Shown here one piece after another: positions 13,325 through 21,557 of a stretch of DNA of 22,845 nucleotides. The position numbers and the translations under genes are program-made. The stretch comes from Stramentimicrobium sp964525625 (GTDB lineage: Bacteria > Atribacterota > Phoenicimicrobiia > Phoenicimicrobiales > Stramentimicrobiaceae): NCBI GenBank assembly GCA_964525625.1, contig CAZGKY010000018.1:1-22845 (forward strand). The letters run 5' to 3'. Below the pieces are notes generated by a model. The model did not search any database, had not been told where the DNA came from, and was given only the letters and a program-made list of their open reading frames with translations. Numbering within the stretch: position 1 is the stretch's first letter; each line of letters starts with the position of its first letter.

Positions 13325-14242
13325 ATGAAAGCAAATCCATATAAACAAAAAATTTTCCTATTTGTAGGTTTAACCTTTTTTCTCAGTTATTTGTTAATCT
13401 TTCTCTATCTAAGCTTGGGGGGCAAATGGATTATGCCTGGTTCCCTAATTGTAGCCACAACTTATATGTTTATCCCTATGCTGACTGCAATTATTGTTCA
13501 GAAGGTTATGTATAAAGAAAACATTAAGGAGCCCCTGGGAATCTCTTTTAAATTAAATCGTTGGTTTTTAATAGCATGGTTACTGCCGGTTATTATCACC
13601 TTTCTTACCCTGGGAATTAGTTTACTTTTACCCTTTGTAGAATATTCTCCAGAGATGGCCGGTTTTTATGAAAGACTTGCGTCTACTTTGAATCCTGAAC
13701 AAATGGCCCAAATGAAAGCTCAAGCTATGGCCTTTCCTCTGCATCCCTTCTGGATTGGTCTTTTACAAGGACTTGTGGCCGGAATAACTATTAATGCTAT
13801 TGCCGGTTTTGGTGAAGAATTGGGATGGAGAGGATTTCTGCAAAAAGAATTAGATTATCTGGGCTTCTGGAAATCCTCAATAGTTATCGGTTTGATCTGG
13901 GGTATATGGCATGCTCCCATTATCCTTCAGGGACATAACTATCCGGAACACCCTCAGGCTGGTGTTTTTATGATGATCATATTTACCTTACTTATTTCAC
14001 CAATATTCAGCTATGTTCGTCTAAAAGCGAAATCGGTTATTGCCGCGGCTATTATACATGGTTCTTTAAATGCCACCACCGGTTTACCCCTTATGGTCAT
14101 CAAAGGTGGAAATGACCTATCAGTAGGAATAACTGGTCTGGCTGGCTTTATTGCTCTAAGTCTGGTTAATTTAGGGCTTGTTATTTATGATCGCTATTTT
14201 GCTCAGGAAAAAATTATGAGCAATAAATCCATCGAAAATTAA
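13325..14242 (+). CDS. CPBP family intramembrane metalloprotease
   Basis: A 305-residue protein with about seven or eight hydrophobic segments, of the CAAX protease/bacteriocin-processing (Abi) family. All motifs of the metalloprotease site are present: EELGWRGF with E164, E165 and R169, H196 in WGIWHAPI, and H245 and N249 in IIHGSLNATTG. Such proteins cut peptides or prenylated substrates inside the membrane, or serve in bacteriocin immunity; the substrate here is unknown. It is the only plus-strand gene, divergent from the MFS gene and convergent with the YHS gene. AAGGA lies 11 nt before ATG. A TATAAT at 13259-13264 is a possible -10, but no good -35 was found. No terminator was seen after the stop. 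Confidence 0.93.
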   Translation: MKANPYKQKIFLFVGLTFFLSYLLIFLYLSLGGKWIMPGSLIVATTYMFIPMLTAIIVQKVMYKENIKEPLGISFKLNRWFLIAWLLPVIITFLTLGISLLLPFVEYSPEMAGFYERLASTLNPEQMAQMKAQAMAFPLHPFWIGLLQGLVAGITINAIAGFGEELGWRGFLQKELDYLGFWKSSIVIGLIWGIWHAPIILQGHNYPEHPQAGVFMMIIFTLLISPIFSYVRLKAKSVIAAAIIHGSLNATTGLPLMVIKGGNDLSVGITGLAGFIALSLVNLGLVIYDRYFAQEKIMSNKSIEN

Positions 14243-14312
14243 GAAAACTAGAATTGGATTATGAAAAAAGTGTTAATTTTGATCTGCTGCAAGCACAATC
14301 TGATTATTTCTA

Positions 14313-14507
14313 TTAGCATGGTCCATATGGAGGTGGCTCTTTCCTTTTTTGTGCATCAGCAGGTTTCTGCAAATACTTTTCAGGGTTCTCCTCAAAATCC
14401 TTCTGACATCCCAGGGCACAAAAATAATAGGTTTTACCTTGGTATTCACTTTTGTACTTGGCAGTTTTTTCATCTACTTTCATCTTACAAACCGGATCTA
14501 TAGTCAT
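14313..14507 (-). CDS. Small YHS-domain metal-binding protein
   Basis: A 64-residue soluble protein that is essentially one YHS domain: DPVCKMKVDEKTA (4-16), YQGKTYYFCALGCQKDFEENPEKYL (22-46), with C7, C30 and C34 as likely metal ligands. YHS domains occur in copper- and other metal-handling proteins. The short Pro-rich tail ends PPPYGPC. A strong AAAGGAGG lies 9 nt before ATG. It is the last gene of the Fe-S operon, 39 nt after nifU, so a role in metal supply or binding is plausible but not shown. The gene and the plus-strand CPBP gene converge with a 70-bp gap. Confidence 0.88.
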   Translation of the reverse strand: MTIDPVCKMKVDEKTAKYKSEYQGKTYYFCALGCQKDFEENPEKYLQKPADAQKRKEPPPYGPC

Positions 14508-14546
14508 CTATTCATTCCTCCTTTCCTATATTATTTCATCTTACTT

Positions 14547-15158
14547 TTAATCACCAAAATGCTCTTTTTTATATTTAACCAGCAGATCTAATACTTCTTC
14601 TTTGCATTGTCCGCATACCGTTCCTACTTTAGTTCTTTCTTGTAATTCTATATATGTTCGGGCACCGTCTAGTACTGCTTCCTCAATTTCTCGGTCACTA
14701 ACATTCATACATTGGCATACTATGTGAGCTTCTTCTTTCTTAATCTTATCCTCCATACCATTTCTTCTGTAATAATCATTTATTGCAGCTCTTAGGGCTT
14801 TATCGCCCAATACTGAACAGTGCACTTTATGTTCCGGTAATCCTCCCAGCTGTTGAGCAATATCTTTTGGCGAGATATGATAAGCATCTTCCAGAGTCAT
14901 TCCTATAACCATCTCCGATAAAATGGAAGTACTGGCAATGGCACTGGCACAACCATAGGTTTTCCATTTACAGTCAGTAATAACACCTTTATTTTTGTCT
15001 ACTTTAATAACTACCATCATCTGATCACCACATTTTATATTACCAACAATCCCTTTCCCATCTTCCTGGTAAGTTTCTTCATTCTGAAGAATATTGCGAG
15101 GATTCATAAAATGTTCTTTTAATTTTTCTGAATAAACCCATTCTACTTTATTATTCAT
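14547..15158 (-). CDS. nifU: NifU-like Fe-S scaffold with C-terminal BFD [2Fe-2S] domain
   Basis: 203 residues from the ATG at 15158; an in-frame ATG at 15179 is less likely. The GGAGGG 6 nt before 15158, together with an 8-nt overlap with the end of nifS, supports translational coupling. The N-terminal IscU-type scaffold domain (about 5-130) has the three cluster-building cysteines: C43 in NIKCGD, C70 in YGCASAIAS and C114 in VHCSVLG. The C-terminal part (about 145-195) is BFD-like with C148-x-C150 and C182-x2-C185, the permanent [2Fe-2S] site seen in the middle of classic NifU. The C-terminal Nfu domain of Azotobacter-type NifU is absent, as in many anaerobes. It receives sulfur from NifS and passes clusters to apo-proteins. 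Confidence 0.93.
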   Translation of the reverse strand: MNNKVEWVYSEKLKEHFMNPRNILQNEETYQEDGKGIVGNIKCGDQMMVVIKVDKNKGVITDCKWKTYGCASAIASTSILSEMVIGMTLEDAYHISPKDIAQQLGGLPEHKVHCSVLGDKALRAAINDYYRRNGMEDKIKKEEAHIVCQCMNVSDREIEEAVLDGARTYIELQERTKVGTVCGQCKEEVLDLLVKYKKEHFGD

Positions 15159-16353
15159 TTTGACCCTCCCCCGCTTCAACTGTGGACATACTTCTTATTC
15201 TCTTGATTATTCCCGGTAGCACCTCAATCATATAATCAACATCCTCTTCAGTTGTATCTCTACCCATGCTTATCCTGATTGATCCATGAGCATATTCTAC
15301 AGGAATACCTATGGCCAGCAATACGTGAGAAGGATCTAGAGAACCAGAGGCACAAGCCGAACCGGTAGAAACTGCTATTCCAGCAAGATCAAGATAAAGC
15401 AATATTGCTTCACCTTCTGCTCCGGGAAATGAAACATTCAAAGTATTAGGAAGGCAATCTTCGGGATGACCATTGAAGTAAACATGCTCAATCTTATTTT
15501 TCAATCCTTTCCTTAGTTTTTCCCTTAACAGTAATAATCTCTGGTAATCAGAAGGCATCTCGGTCTTGCGTATCTCTGCCGCTTTACCAAAACCTACTAT
15601 GCCTAAAGTGTTTTCTGTTCCAGCTCTACGACCACTTTCTTGATGCCCTCCTCGAATTAAAGGACAAAACGGTGTTCCTTTACGTACATATAAAGCACCT
15701 ATCCCCTTGGGTCCATAGATTTTATGAGCAGAAAGAGTAAGAAAGTCTACTTCTAAATCATTAACATCAATAGGGATTTTTCCAACAGCTTGAACAGCAT
15801 CAGTATGGATTAGACTACTATATTGATGGGCAAGACGTGCAATTTTCTTAATATCCTGGATAGTTCCAATTTCATTATTAGCCGTCATAATAGATATTAA
15901 TGCTGGTCCTTTTTTCAACTGCTGTTCTAATTCTTCCATTTTAATCTTGCCATAATTATCTACATTAAGATACGATATCTCAATACCTCTATCTGATAAA
16001 CATTTTACGGTCTCCAGTATACAAGGATGCTCAATAGTTGAAGTAATGATTCTTTTATATTTAATAGTCTCAGAAGAACAATTGCATTGCTGGGAAGGAC
16101 AGGCTAAAATAAAAAGAACAGTATTATTCGCTTCTGAACCTGAACCAGTAAATATAATCTCCTCTGGACTACAACCAATAAAGGAAGCTACTGCTTCCCT
16201 TGCTTCTTTTACCATTATCTTAGCAGCACGACCAAATTGATGTAAGCTGGAAGGATTGCCAAAGACATCCATTGCTTTGATCATTTCTTCCTTTACTACA
16301 GGATGTAAAGGAGTAGTAGCATTATTATCCAGATAAATTCTTCTCATGACCAT
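15151..16353 (-). CDS. nifS: Cysteine desulfurase, NifS/IscS type
   Basis: A 400-residue PLP enzyme that removes sulfur from cysteine as an enzyme persulfide and passes it to NifU. Landmarks: YLDNNATTPLHP (7-18), GSGSEANN (70-77), IEHPC (108-111), the PLP lysine K211 in SAHKIYGPKG, RGGHQESGRRAGTEN (234-248) and the active cysteine C334 in STGSACASGS. Odd points are a short Cys-rich insert after FILA, with C85, C90 and C92 (CPSQQCNCSS), where relatives usually have few residues, and IEHPC where Ala is common. AAGGAG lies 10 nt before the ATG at 16353; a second ATG is at 16347. The gap to cysK is 41 nt, and the 3' end overlaps nifU. Confidence 0.95.
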   Translation of the reverse strand: MVMRRIYLDNNATTPLHPVVKEEMIKAMDVFGNPSSLHQFGRAAKIMVKEAREAVASFIGCSPEEIIFTGSGSEANNTVLFILACPSQQCNCSSETIKYKRIITSTIEHPCILETVKCLSDRGIEISYLNVDNYGKIKMEELEQQLKKGPALISIMTANNEIGTIQDIKKIARLAHQYSSLIHTDAVQAVGKIPIDVNDLEVDFLTLSAHKIYGPKGIGALYVRKGTPFCPLIRGGHQESGRRAGTENTLGIVGFGKAAEIRKTEMPSDYQRLLLLREKLRKGLKNKIEHVYFNGHPEDCLPNTLNVSFPGAEGEAILLYLDLAGIAVSTGSACASGSLDPSHVLLAIGIPVEYAHGSIRISMGRDTTEEDVDYMIEVLPGIIKRIRSMSTVEAGEGQNE

Positions 16354-16394
16354 ATTAACTATTCTCCTTGATAATATTATTTTATTAAATTAAT

Positions 16395-17396
16395 TTAAGG
16401 AGGACACTTTCCACATATAGATCTAAATAAGGTAGTACTTAAATACCGGTCTCCTCTATCCGGTAAAATAGTGACAATTATTCCTTCCTTCATTCTTTTT
16501 GCCATTTCCAGGGCGCCTACTACTGCAGCACCGCCTGACATACCAACAAAGACTCCTTCTTGATAAGCAAGTTTATTAGCCATAAGGTAAGCTGGATCAT
16601 CCTGAACAATAATTTTTTCATCCAGTTGATTAAAATGAAATATTTTAGGTATCATAGATTCTTCCATATTTTTAAGTCCTTGAATAGCATGTCCCTTAGT
16701 TGGTTCAACACCAACTATTTTCACTTCAGGCTTTTTTTCTTTTAAGTATCTAGCTACTCCCATTAAAGTTCCTCCAGTACCCATCCCAGCAATAAATACA
16801 TCTATGTTACCCTCAGTTTGAGTAAAAATCTCTGGTCCTGTTGTCTCATAATGAGCCAGGGAATTGTTTTCATTTTCAAACTGGTTAGGCATATAGTATT
16901 TATCTGGATGGGTATTAATAAGACTATGTGCTTTTCTAATTGCTCCATCAGTCCCTTCACCAGCAGGAGTAAGTATTAATTCTGCTCCATAGGCTTCAAT
17001 AACTCTTTTTCTTTCCATACTTACACACTCAGGCATACATAGAATGACTTTATATCCCTTAACTGCCCCGATCATAGCCAGAGCTATACCGGTATTACCA
17101 GAGGTGGGTTCTAAAATTATTTTCCCCTTTTTTAGTTCACCTGATTCTTCTGCTTTTTTAATCATATAATAAGCTGGTCTATCTTTTACCGAACCACCAG
17201 GGTTACAACCTTCCAGCTTTCCAAAAATCCTGACCCTTTTATTTTCTGTAATATGCTTTAATTCTATTAGTGGAGTGTTCCCAATTGCCGATAAAATATC
17301 CATATTTTTCATTCTATCTAAATGCTCTTTATTTACTTGGTATTTAGCATACCATTCATTGATAATGTCCAGATGTGCTTTTTCCAGTTTTTTCAT
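16395..17396 (-). CDS. cysK: Cysteine synthase (O-acetylserine or O-phosphoserine sulfhydrylase)
   Basis: A 333-residue fold-type II PLP enzyme that makes cysteine from an activated serine and sulfide. Visible parts are IGNTPLIEL (38-46), the PLP lysine K71 in GGSVKDRP, the substrate loop EPTSGNTG (96-103), the phosphate-binding GMGTGGT (about 205-211) and SGGAA near the C-terminus. About 30 extra residues precede the usual start, and the protein ends SICGKCPP with a CxxC pair (C328, C331). Whether the donor is O-acetylserine or O-phosphoserine cannot be decided. AGGAGG stands 14 nt before ATG, a long gap, but no better start was seen. It lies between the Rrf2 gene and nifS, so it likely supplies cysteine to the desulfurase. 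Confidence 0.93.
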   Translation of the reverse strand: MKKLEKAHLDIINEWYAKYQVNKEHLDRMKNMDILSAIGNTPLIELKHITENKRVRIFGKLEGCNPGGSVKDRPAYYMIKKAEESGELKKGKIILEPTSGNTGIALAMIGAVKGYKVILCMPECVSMERKRVIEAYGAELILTPAGEGTDGAIRKAHSLINTHPDKYYMPNQFENENNSLAHYETTGPEIFTQTEGNIDVFIAGMGTGGTLMGVARYLKEKKPEVKIVGVEPTKGHAIQGLKNMEESMIPKIFHFNQLDEKIIVQDDPAYLMANKLAYQEGVFVGMSGGAAVVGALEMAKRMKEGIIVTILPDRGDRYLSTTLFRSICGKCPP

Positions 17397-17432
17397 ATAT
17401 TTTATTAAATCCTCCTAGTGCTTGCTGCTCAA

Positions 17433-17843
17433 TTATTTATTTTTTGTCTCTATTAAATCTTTTAAAGTAATGGAACTAAGAGTGGTAGAAATTTGTTCAT
17501 ATAGTCTTTCCCAGATATTACGAGTTACACAATTAGAAAATCTGCTACAAATAGAAGGATTCTTTACACATTCTACCGGGCTTAAGTTTCCCTCTAATGC
17601 GTGTACTATATCTTTTATAGTGATAAAATCAGGTGATTTTGCTAATTGATATCCACCGTGAGCCCCCCGGATTGCACTAATCAATCCACTTGCTTTAAGG
17701 AGAATTACTAAATGACTTAAGTATTTCTCAGAAATTTCTTCTTCTAAGGCAATATCCTTTAAAAAAATCGGTCCTTTATCATAATTTAGAGCGAGCTTCA
17801 ACATTAATCTTGTCCCATAGCGAGAACGTGTAGATAATCTCAT
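17433..17843 (-). CDS. Rrf2-family regulator (IscR-like) of the cysteine/Fe-S operon
   Basis: 136 residues from ATG at 17843; a TTG one codon upstream is also possible. The winged-helix part starts MRLSTRSRYGTRLMLKLA and includes LEEEISEKYLSHLVILLKASGLISAIRGAHGGYQLAK (34-69), a standard Rrf2 domain. Three cysteines, C92, C99 and C105, sit where IscR holds its [2Fe-2S] cluster, with spacing x6 and x5 rather than x5 and x5. The His ligand of IscR appears replaced (CVTRNIW). CymR regulators of cysteine metabolism lack these cysteines, so this protein is more IscR-like. AAAGGAG precedes the start by 11-14 nt. It is the first gene of the operon and has a palindromic operator in its promoter, so it probably represses its own transcription. 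Confidence 0.92.
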   Translation of the reverse strand: MRLSTRSRYGTRLMLKLALNYDKGPIFLKDIALEEEISEKYLSHLVILLKASGLISAIRGAHGGYQLAKSPDFITIKDIVHALEGNLSPVECVKNPSICSRFSNCVTRNIWERLYEQISTTLSSITLKDLIETKNK

Positions 17844-17866
17844 CAAAAAGTTTTATACTCCTTTTG

Positions 17867-17894
17867 TACTACTAATACTATTCTTTTAGTAGTA
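17867..17894 (-). promoter_or_regulatory. Candidate Rrf2 operator
   Basis: A perfect 9-bp inverted repeat, TACTACTAA and TTAGTAGTA, separated by 10 nt and directly abutting the -10 box. Its place at the transcription start fits repression by the adjacent Rrf2 protein. The half-site does not match IscR or CymR consensus sites known to me. Confidence 0.6.
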
Positions 17895-17922
17895 ATTTAC
17901 TATAAATAAATAAGATTGTCAA
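17894..17922 (-). promoter_or_regulatory. Promoter of the rrf2-cysK-nifS-nifU-YHS operon
   Basis: A perfect -35 TTGACA (17922-17917) is followed after 17 nt by TAAATT (17899-17894), which matches the -10 consensus at four of six positions. It lies about 50 nt before the Rrf2 start codon. No other strong promoter was seen inside the operon. Confidence 0.65.
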
Positions 17923-18083
17923 ATTATTCTACAACTGATTTGCAAGGGGAACCCGTCACCTTAAAAACCCTGTGTAAGTATTTGGTATTGAGCAACCATA
18001 GATAGTATGTAGAATTATTATCTGGCAATATGTTAAAGTAATAGATTTTTTTAAAATTCCGACATAGTAACATATTAATTCTT

Positions 18084-18524
18084 CTAATTAAATACAGAAA
18101 TGGGGTCTCCTGGTCTTGCTATTCCTCCCTTTAAAACCCGAGCAAATACTCCCTCTTTAGGCATGATACAATTGCCTATTTTCTTCTTAATTTCACAGTC
18201 CTGATGACAAGTTTTTCCAATTTGTGTAATTTCCAATAAAATATGTTCTCCAATTTTTAATCTTGTTCCTATTGCTAGTTCAGCTAGCATAATACCTTCA
18301 ATTGTCAAGTTTTCTGCAAAATCACCGAATTTAAATTTATATTTATAACCGTTTCCAGTCATTTTATTAATGCTTTCCATTCCCAATAAGCTTATCTGGC
18401 GATGCCATCTTCCTGAATGGGCATCCCCTTCTAATCCATAATCTTTTATTAATTTCCCAGACCTAATCTGTTTTTTTACCGTTCCCTTTTCGACACTTTG
18501 GCATACAGCTAAAACTTTTCCCAT
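18084..18524 (-). CDS. Stand-alone MOSC-domain protein
   Basis: A 146-residue single-domain protein of the MOSC (Moco sulfurase C-terminal) type. Recognisable parts are the N-terminal strand GKVLAVCQS, GLEGDAHSGRWHRQISLLGMESI (30-52), FGDFAENLTIEGI (66-78), G-RLKIGEHILLEITQIGKTCHQDC (86-110) with the conserved Cys region C106/C110, and GVFARVLKGGIARPGDPI (125-142). MOSC domains bind molybdenum or sulfur carriers; small stand-alone forms are mostly uncharacterised. ArsM overlaps it by one base (TAATG), so the two are translated together. That suggests a link to arsenic or thiol chemistry rather than to Moco genes, none of which are near. Confidence 0.9.
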   Translation of the reverse strand: MGKVLAVCQSVEKGTVKKQIRSGKLIKDYGLEGDAHSGRWHRQISLLGMESINKMTGNGYKYKFKFGDFAENLTIEGIMLAELAIGTRLKIGEHILLEITQIGKTCHQDCEIKKKIGNCIMPKEGVFARVLKGGIARPGDPISVFN

Positions 18525-19360
18525 TATTTTTTTTCTCCATATACAGTAACACTTAATACTGTTTTTCCAATCTCTTTAATTGTTTCTTGATACAAATTAT
18601 GTTGTTCGACAATTACTTTTGCAGAAGGATCATTAACAATACAATCAAGAGACATATATGTTTCCTTTATTATCTTAACATTTTTAAATCCTGCTTGTTT
18701 AATATTCTCAATATATTCTTCTCTTATAAGAGCTCCTGAAAGACATCCAATGTAAGCATCTATGGAGTTTTTTATCTCGTTTGGTAATTCTTTCAATAAC
18801 ACTATATCCGAAACAATCATTCTTCCACCAGGTTTCAATGCTCTGAATGCCTCTGAAAAAACCTTTTTCTTATCAGGAGAAAGGTTGATTACACAGTTTG
18901 AAATAACAACATCTACAGTATGGTTAGCAATAGGTAGATTTTCAATTTCACCAAGTCTAAATTCCACATTGTTATAATTACCTTTAATGGCATTATTCCT
19001 GGCTTTATCAATCATTTCCGGGGTCATATCTACTCCAATGACTTTTCCTTTAGAACCAACCTTACTAGCAGCTAAAAAACAGTCAAAACCAGCTCCAGAA
19101 CCAAGATCCAACACTACTTCTCCTTCTTTTAAATAAGAAAAAGCAATGGGATTACCACATCCCAGACCAAGATTAGCACCTTCTGGAACAAGTCTTATAT
19201 CTTCTTCGCGATAACCAATTTCTTTACTAATATTTTCTACTATATTGGTATTGTCGCAGCATGATTTTACAGTATTACAATTACAACATGAACTTCCTTC
19301 TCTAGCAATTTTTGCATAACCTTTTCTAATGACTTTTTTAATTTTTTTCTCATTTAACAT
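18524..19360 (-). CDS. arsM: Arsenite methyltransferase (ArsM family)
   Basis: A 278-residue SAM-dependent methyltransferase that converts As(III) to methylated arsenicals. The SAM site is VVLDLGSGAGFDC (82-94) and VIGVDMTPEMI (107-117). The three arsenic-binding cysteines of the family are at C68 in LGCGNP, C156 in ISNCVINL and C206 in IGCLSGAL. A cysteine-rich N-terminal piece (SSCCNCN, KSCCDN, residues 23-36) could give extra thiolate ligands. No arsR, arsB or arsC is in the window, so the resistance genes are not clustered here. It begins 78 nt after pfkA and ends by overlapping the MOSC gene. Confidence 0.93.
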   Translation of the reverse strand: MLNEKKIKKVIRKGYAKIAREGSSCCNCNTVKSCCDNTNIVENISKEIGYREEDIRLVPEGANLGLGCGNPIAFSYLKEGEVVLDLGSGAGFDCFLAASKVGSKGKVIGVDMTPEMIDKARNNAIKGNYNNVEFRLGEIENLPIANHTVDVVISNCVINLSPDKKKVFSEAFRALKPGGRMIVSDIVLLKELPNEIKNSIDAYIGCLSGALIREEYIENIKQAGFKNVKIIKETYMSLDCIVNDPSAKVIVEQHNLYQETIKEIGKTVLSVTVYGEKK

Positions 19361-19438
19361 CTATAACATTTCCTATCTATTTTATATTTATTTCATTTAT
19401 TTTCTCAATACAAGTTGTATAATTTAAAAAAATAGAAA

Positions 19439-20536
19439 TTAATTTCCAAAGCACACCCCGATTTCCCGGCCTGTCTTAATAAGTTCATGATCGATCGGGA
19501 CTAAACGGGGACCAGTGGCAACCTCTTCTAAGGGGAAATCTGCCAAGTGGTCGCCTTGAACACTCACCATTTGACCATAACGCTTTTTGATAATTAAGTC
19601 CACTGCTTTAGAACCTAAGCGAGTGGCTAGCACACGATCAAAAGGTGTAGGGGTCCCGCCACGCTGTAAATGTCCCATAACTACGGAACGGGTTTCTAGA
19701 TCAATCATTTTTTCCAGCTGTTCACCTAAAATAAAGCTAATCCCACCTAACCGAACTTGCTCAGAACTGTCCCGTACTACTCTTTTCACTATAGTTTCTC
19801 CTCCTTCTGGTTTAGCCCCTTCAGCAACTACAATAATACTGAAATGGCGCCCTCTTTTTCTTCTTTTATTAATATAATCTATAATCTTATTAATCTGATA
19901 AGGAATTTCTGGAATTAAAATTACATCTCCCCCTCCTGCTATTCCAGAATAAAGGGCAATCCACCCTGCTTTACGTCCCATTACTTCAATGATCATGATA
20001 CGATGATGTGACTGAGCAGTGGTATGAATACGATCTATTCCTTCTGTAGCAATAAAAACTGCGGTATTAAATCCAAAGGTAATATCAGTGCCTTTTATAT
20101 CATTATCAATAGTCTTGGGTACCCCAATAATAGGTACTCCTTCCTGATAAAAACGATGGGAAATCCATAGAGTACCATCACCACCAATACAAACCAGACA
20201 TTCAATATTTAAGGCCTCAATATTTTTTAAAACATCCTTAGAGCGGTCTTTATAGATTAGCTGGTTTCCTTTTTTAATTGCATAATGGAAAGGATCGGCT
20301 TTATTGGTTGTACCTAGTATAGTTCCTCCCAAAGTAAGAATTCCAGAAACATCATCATAGTTCAAAGTTCGATATTGATTATTAATCAATCCCTCATATC
20401 CATCTTTGATTCCGATTACTTCCATATCATGTTCCAGAATTGCCTTCTTGGTTATGGCTCTAATGACGGCATTAATACCAGGACAATCCCCTCCCCCAGT
20501 AAGAAGAGCAATCCTTCTCTTTTTACTTTTATTCAT
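19439..20536 (-). CDS. pfkA: 6-phosphofructokinase, group III, probably ATP-dependent
   Basis: A 365-residue glycolytic enzyme that phosphorylates fructose 6-phosphate. Motifs: TGGGDCPGINAVIR (13-26), IGGDGTL (117-123), GVPKTIDND (138-146) with catalytic D144, EVMGRKAGW (184-192), and the signature RGGTPTPFDRVLATRLGSKA near residue 310. The residue deciding the phosphate donor is Gly121 (GGDG), not Asp, which usually means ATP. The following Lys141 (PKTIDND) is found in PPi-type and group III enzymes. The Gly plus Lys pair is known from ATP-using group III enzymes, so ATP is favoured but not proved. The ribosome site GAGGA precedes ATG. Neighbouring genes are unrelated to glycolysis. Confidence 0.95.
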   Translation of the reverse strand: MNKSKKRRIALLTGGGDCPGINAVIRAITKKAILEHDMEVIGIKDGYEGLINNQYRTLNYDDVSGILTLGGTILGTTNKADPFHYAIKKGNQLIYKDRSKDVLKNIEALNIECLVCIGGDGTLWISHRFYQEGVPIIGVPKTIDNDIKGTDITFGFNTAVFIATEGIDRIHTTAQSHHRIMIIEVMGRKAGWIALYSGIAGGGDVILIPEIPYQINKIIDYINKRRKRGRHFSIIVVAEGAKPEGGETIVKRVVRDSSEQVRLGGISFILGEQLEKMIDLETRSVVMGHLQRGGTPTPFDRVLATRLGSKAVDLIIKKRYGQMVSVQGDHLADFPLEEVATGPRLVPIDHELIKTGREIGVCFGN

Positions 20537-20696
20537 AAATTATCCTCATATCCTTTTCTTAATATTTTATTATTTATTTTCAAACTGAGATTTTCAATTG
20601 CTTTTTATTAGGATTATTTTTTCCTTTATGTTATTTGTAAAAATCGTTAACATCAAAAGTTCTTTTACTGCAAATACAATAAAGGACAAAATTATA

Positions 20697-21557
20697 TTAA
20701 CCAGCTTTCTCTTTCTTTTGTAGAGCAATATCTTTTACTGTGGCATAGGGATGAGAATATCTATCGGTTTTGAAGGTAAATGATTTAACACCTGGAATAC
20801 TGTTAATTTGTACCGCTTTAACTGGACAAAAGTTAATACAGGCATAACACATATAACAGAATACATTTTTCTGCCATACCGGTCTTTTATCCCTCATCTT
20901 TATTTTTTGTGCTAAGCATATTTCCTCGCAAATACCGCAACCGATACATTTATCATCTGTATAGAAATAATTTACTCCTCCGATATATTCAGAAAAAGCC
21001 ATACCCCAGAGAACAGCCTTTTCTAATAGATAATTAATAATAGGATGATAGGAAAAACCAATAGCATATTCCATATCCTTTTCCCGGCTAATCCTTTTAT
21101 TAAGTATAATATTTTGAATTGTGTTTAATCTTTTTTGCACAATTGTTTCTAATCTAGCTATTTCATCAGCATCAGGACTTTGATAGGATTTATTTTTCGG
21201 ATCATTTAAACCCATAGTAAGAATAAAATGGGCATGTAGGCGTTTTTTCTTTCTGGTTAATAGTTTATCCATCAGTTCAAATCCTCTGAAAAAAGTAGCA
21301 CCACGCGTAGCAATAGCAAAAATATATTCTGCTTTACTGATATCGGCTTTCTTAAGAAACCTTTTCACCGCTATAGGAATTGTCAAGGCATGTACCGGAA
21401 ATACTAAGCCTATTATTTCAGCATTAGTTTTTATAATATCTCTCTTTAATTTACTTACTATAGGAATAAGTAAGGAATTTGGAATCAACTTCTGCATTTC
21501 CCTTGCCACATATAATGAATTACCAGTTCCGGAAAAATAATAAATCTCTGTTTTCAT
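20697..21557 (-). CDS. EFR1-family flavodoxin-ferredoxin protein
   Basis: A 286-residue redox protein. The N-terminal flavodoxin-like domain starts with the FMN phosphate loop YYFSGTGNS (6-14) and continues with GLVFPVHALTIPIAVKRFL (50-68). The C-terminal part binds two [4Fe-4S] clusters: C204, C207, C210, C214 in CIGCGICEEIC, and C234, C237, C240, C244 in CYMCYACINFC. The fourth Cys of the second motif is followed by Pro as in ferredoxins; that of the first is followed by Leu. Such proteins pass electrons in anaerobes; the partner is unknown. It is a lone gene with gaps of about 160-175 bp on both sides. Confidence 0.92.
   Translation of the reverse strand: MKTEIYYFSGTGNSLYVAREMQKLIPNSLLIPIVSKLKRDIIKTNAEIIGLVFPVHALTIPIAVKRFLKKADISKAEYIFAIATRGATFFRGFELMDKLLTRKKKRLHAHFILTMGLNDPKNKSYQSPDADEIARLETIVQKRLNTIQNIILNKRISREKDMEYAIGFSYHPIINYLLEKAVLWGMAFSEYIGGVNYFYTDDKCIGCGICEEICLAQKIKMRDKRPVWQKNVFCYMCYACINFCPVKAVQINSIPGVKSFTFKTDRYSHPYATVKDIALQKKEKAG

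Noticed and set aside
14261..14591. Plus-strand ORFs opposite the YHS and NifU genes
   Set aside because: They are antisense to well-supported genes and show no recognisable domain.
17923..18083. Structured element between the MOSC gene and the Rrf2 promoter
   Set aside because: No stable stem or repeat could be found beyond short chance pairings.
19420..19452. Terminator after pfkA (GAAAT/ATTTC then T-run)
   Set aside because: The stem is five A/T-rich pairs with a two-base loop overlapping the stop codon, too weak to support.
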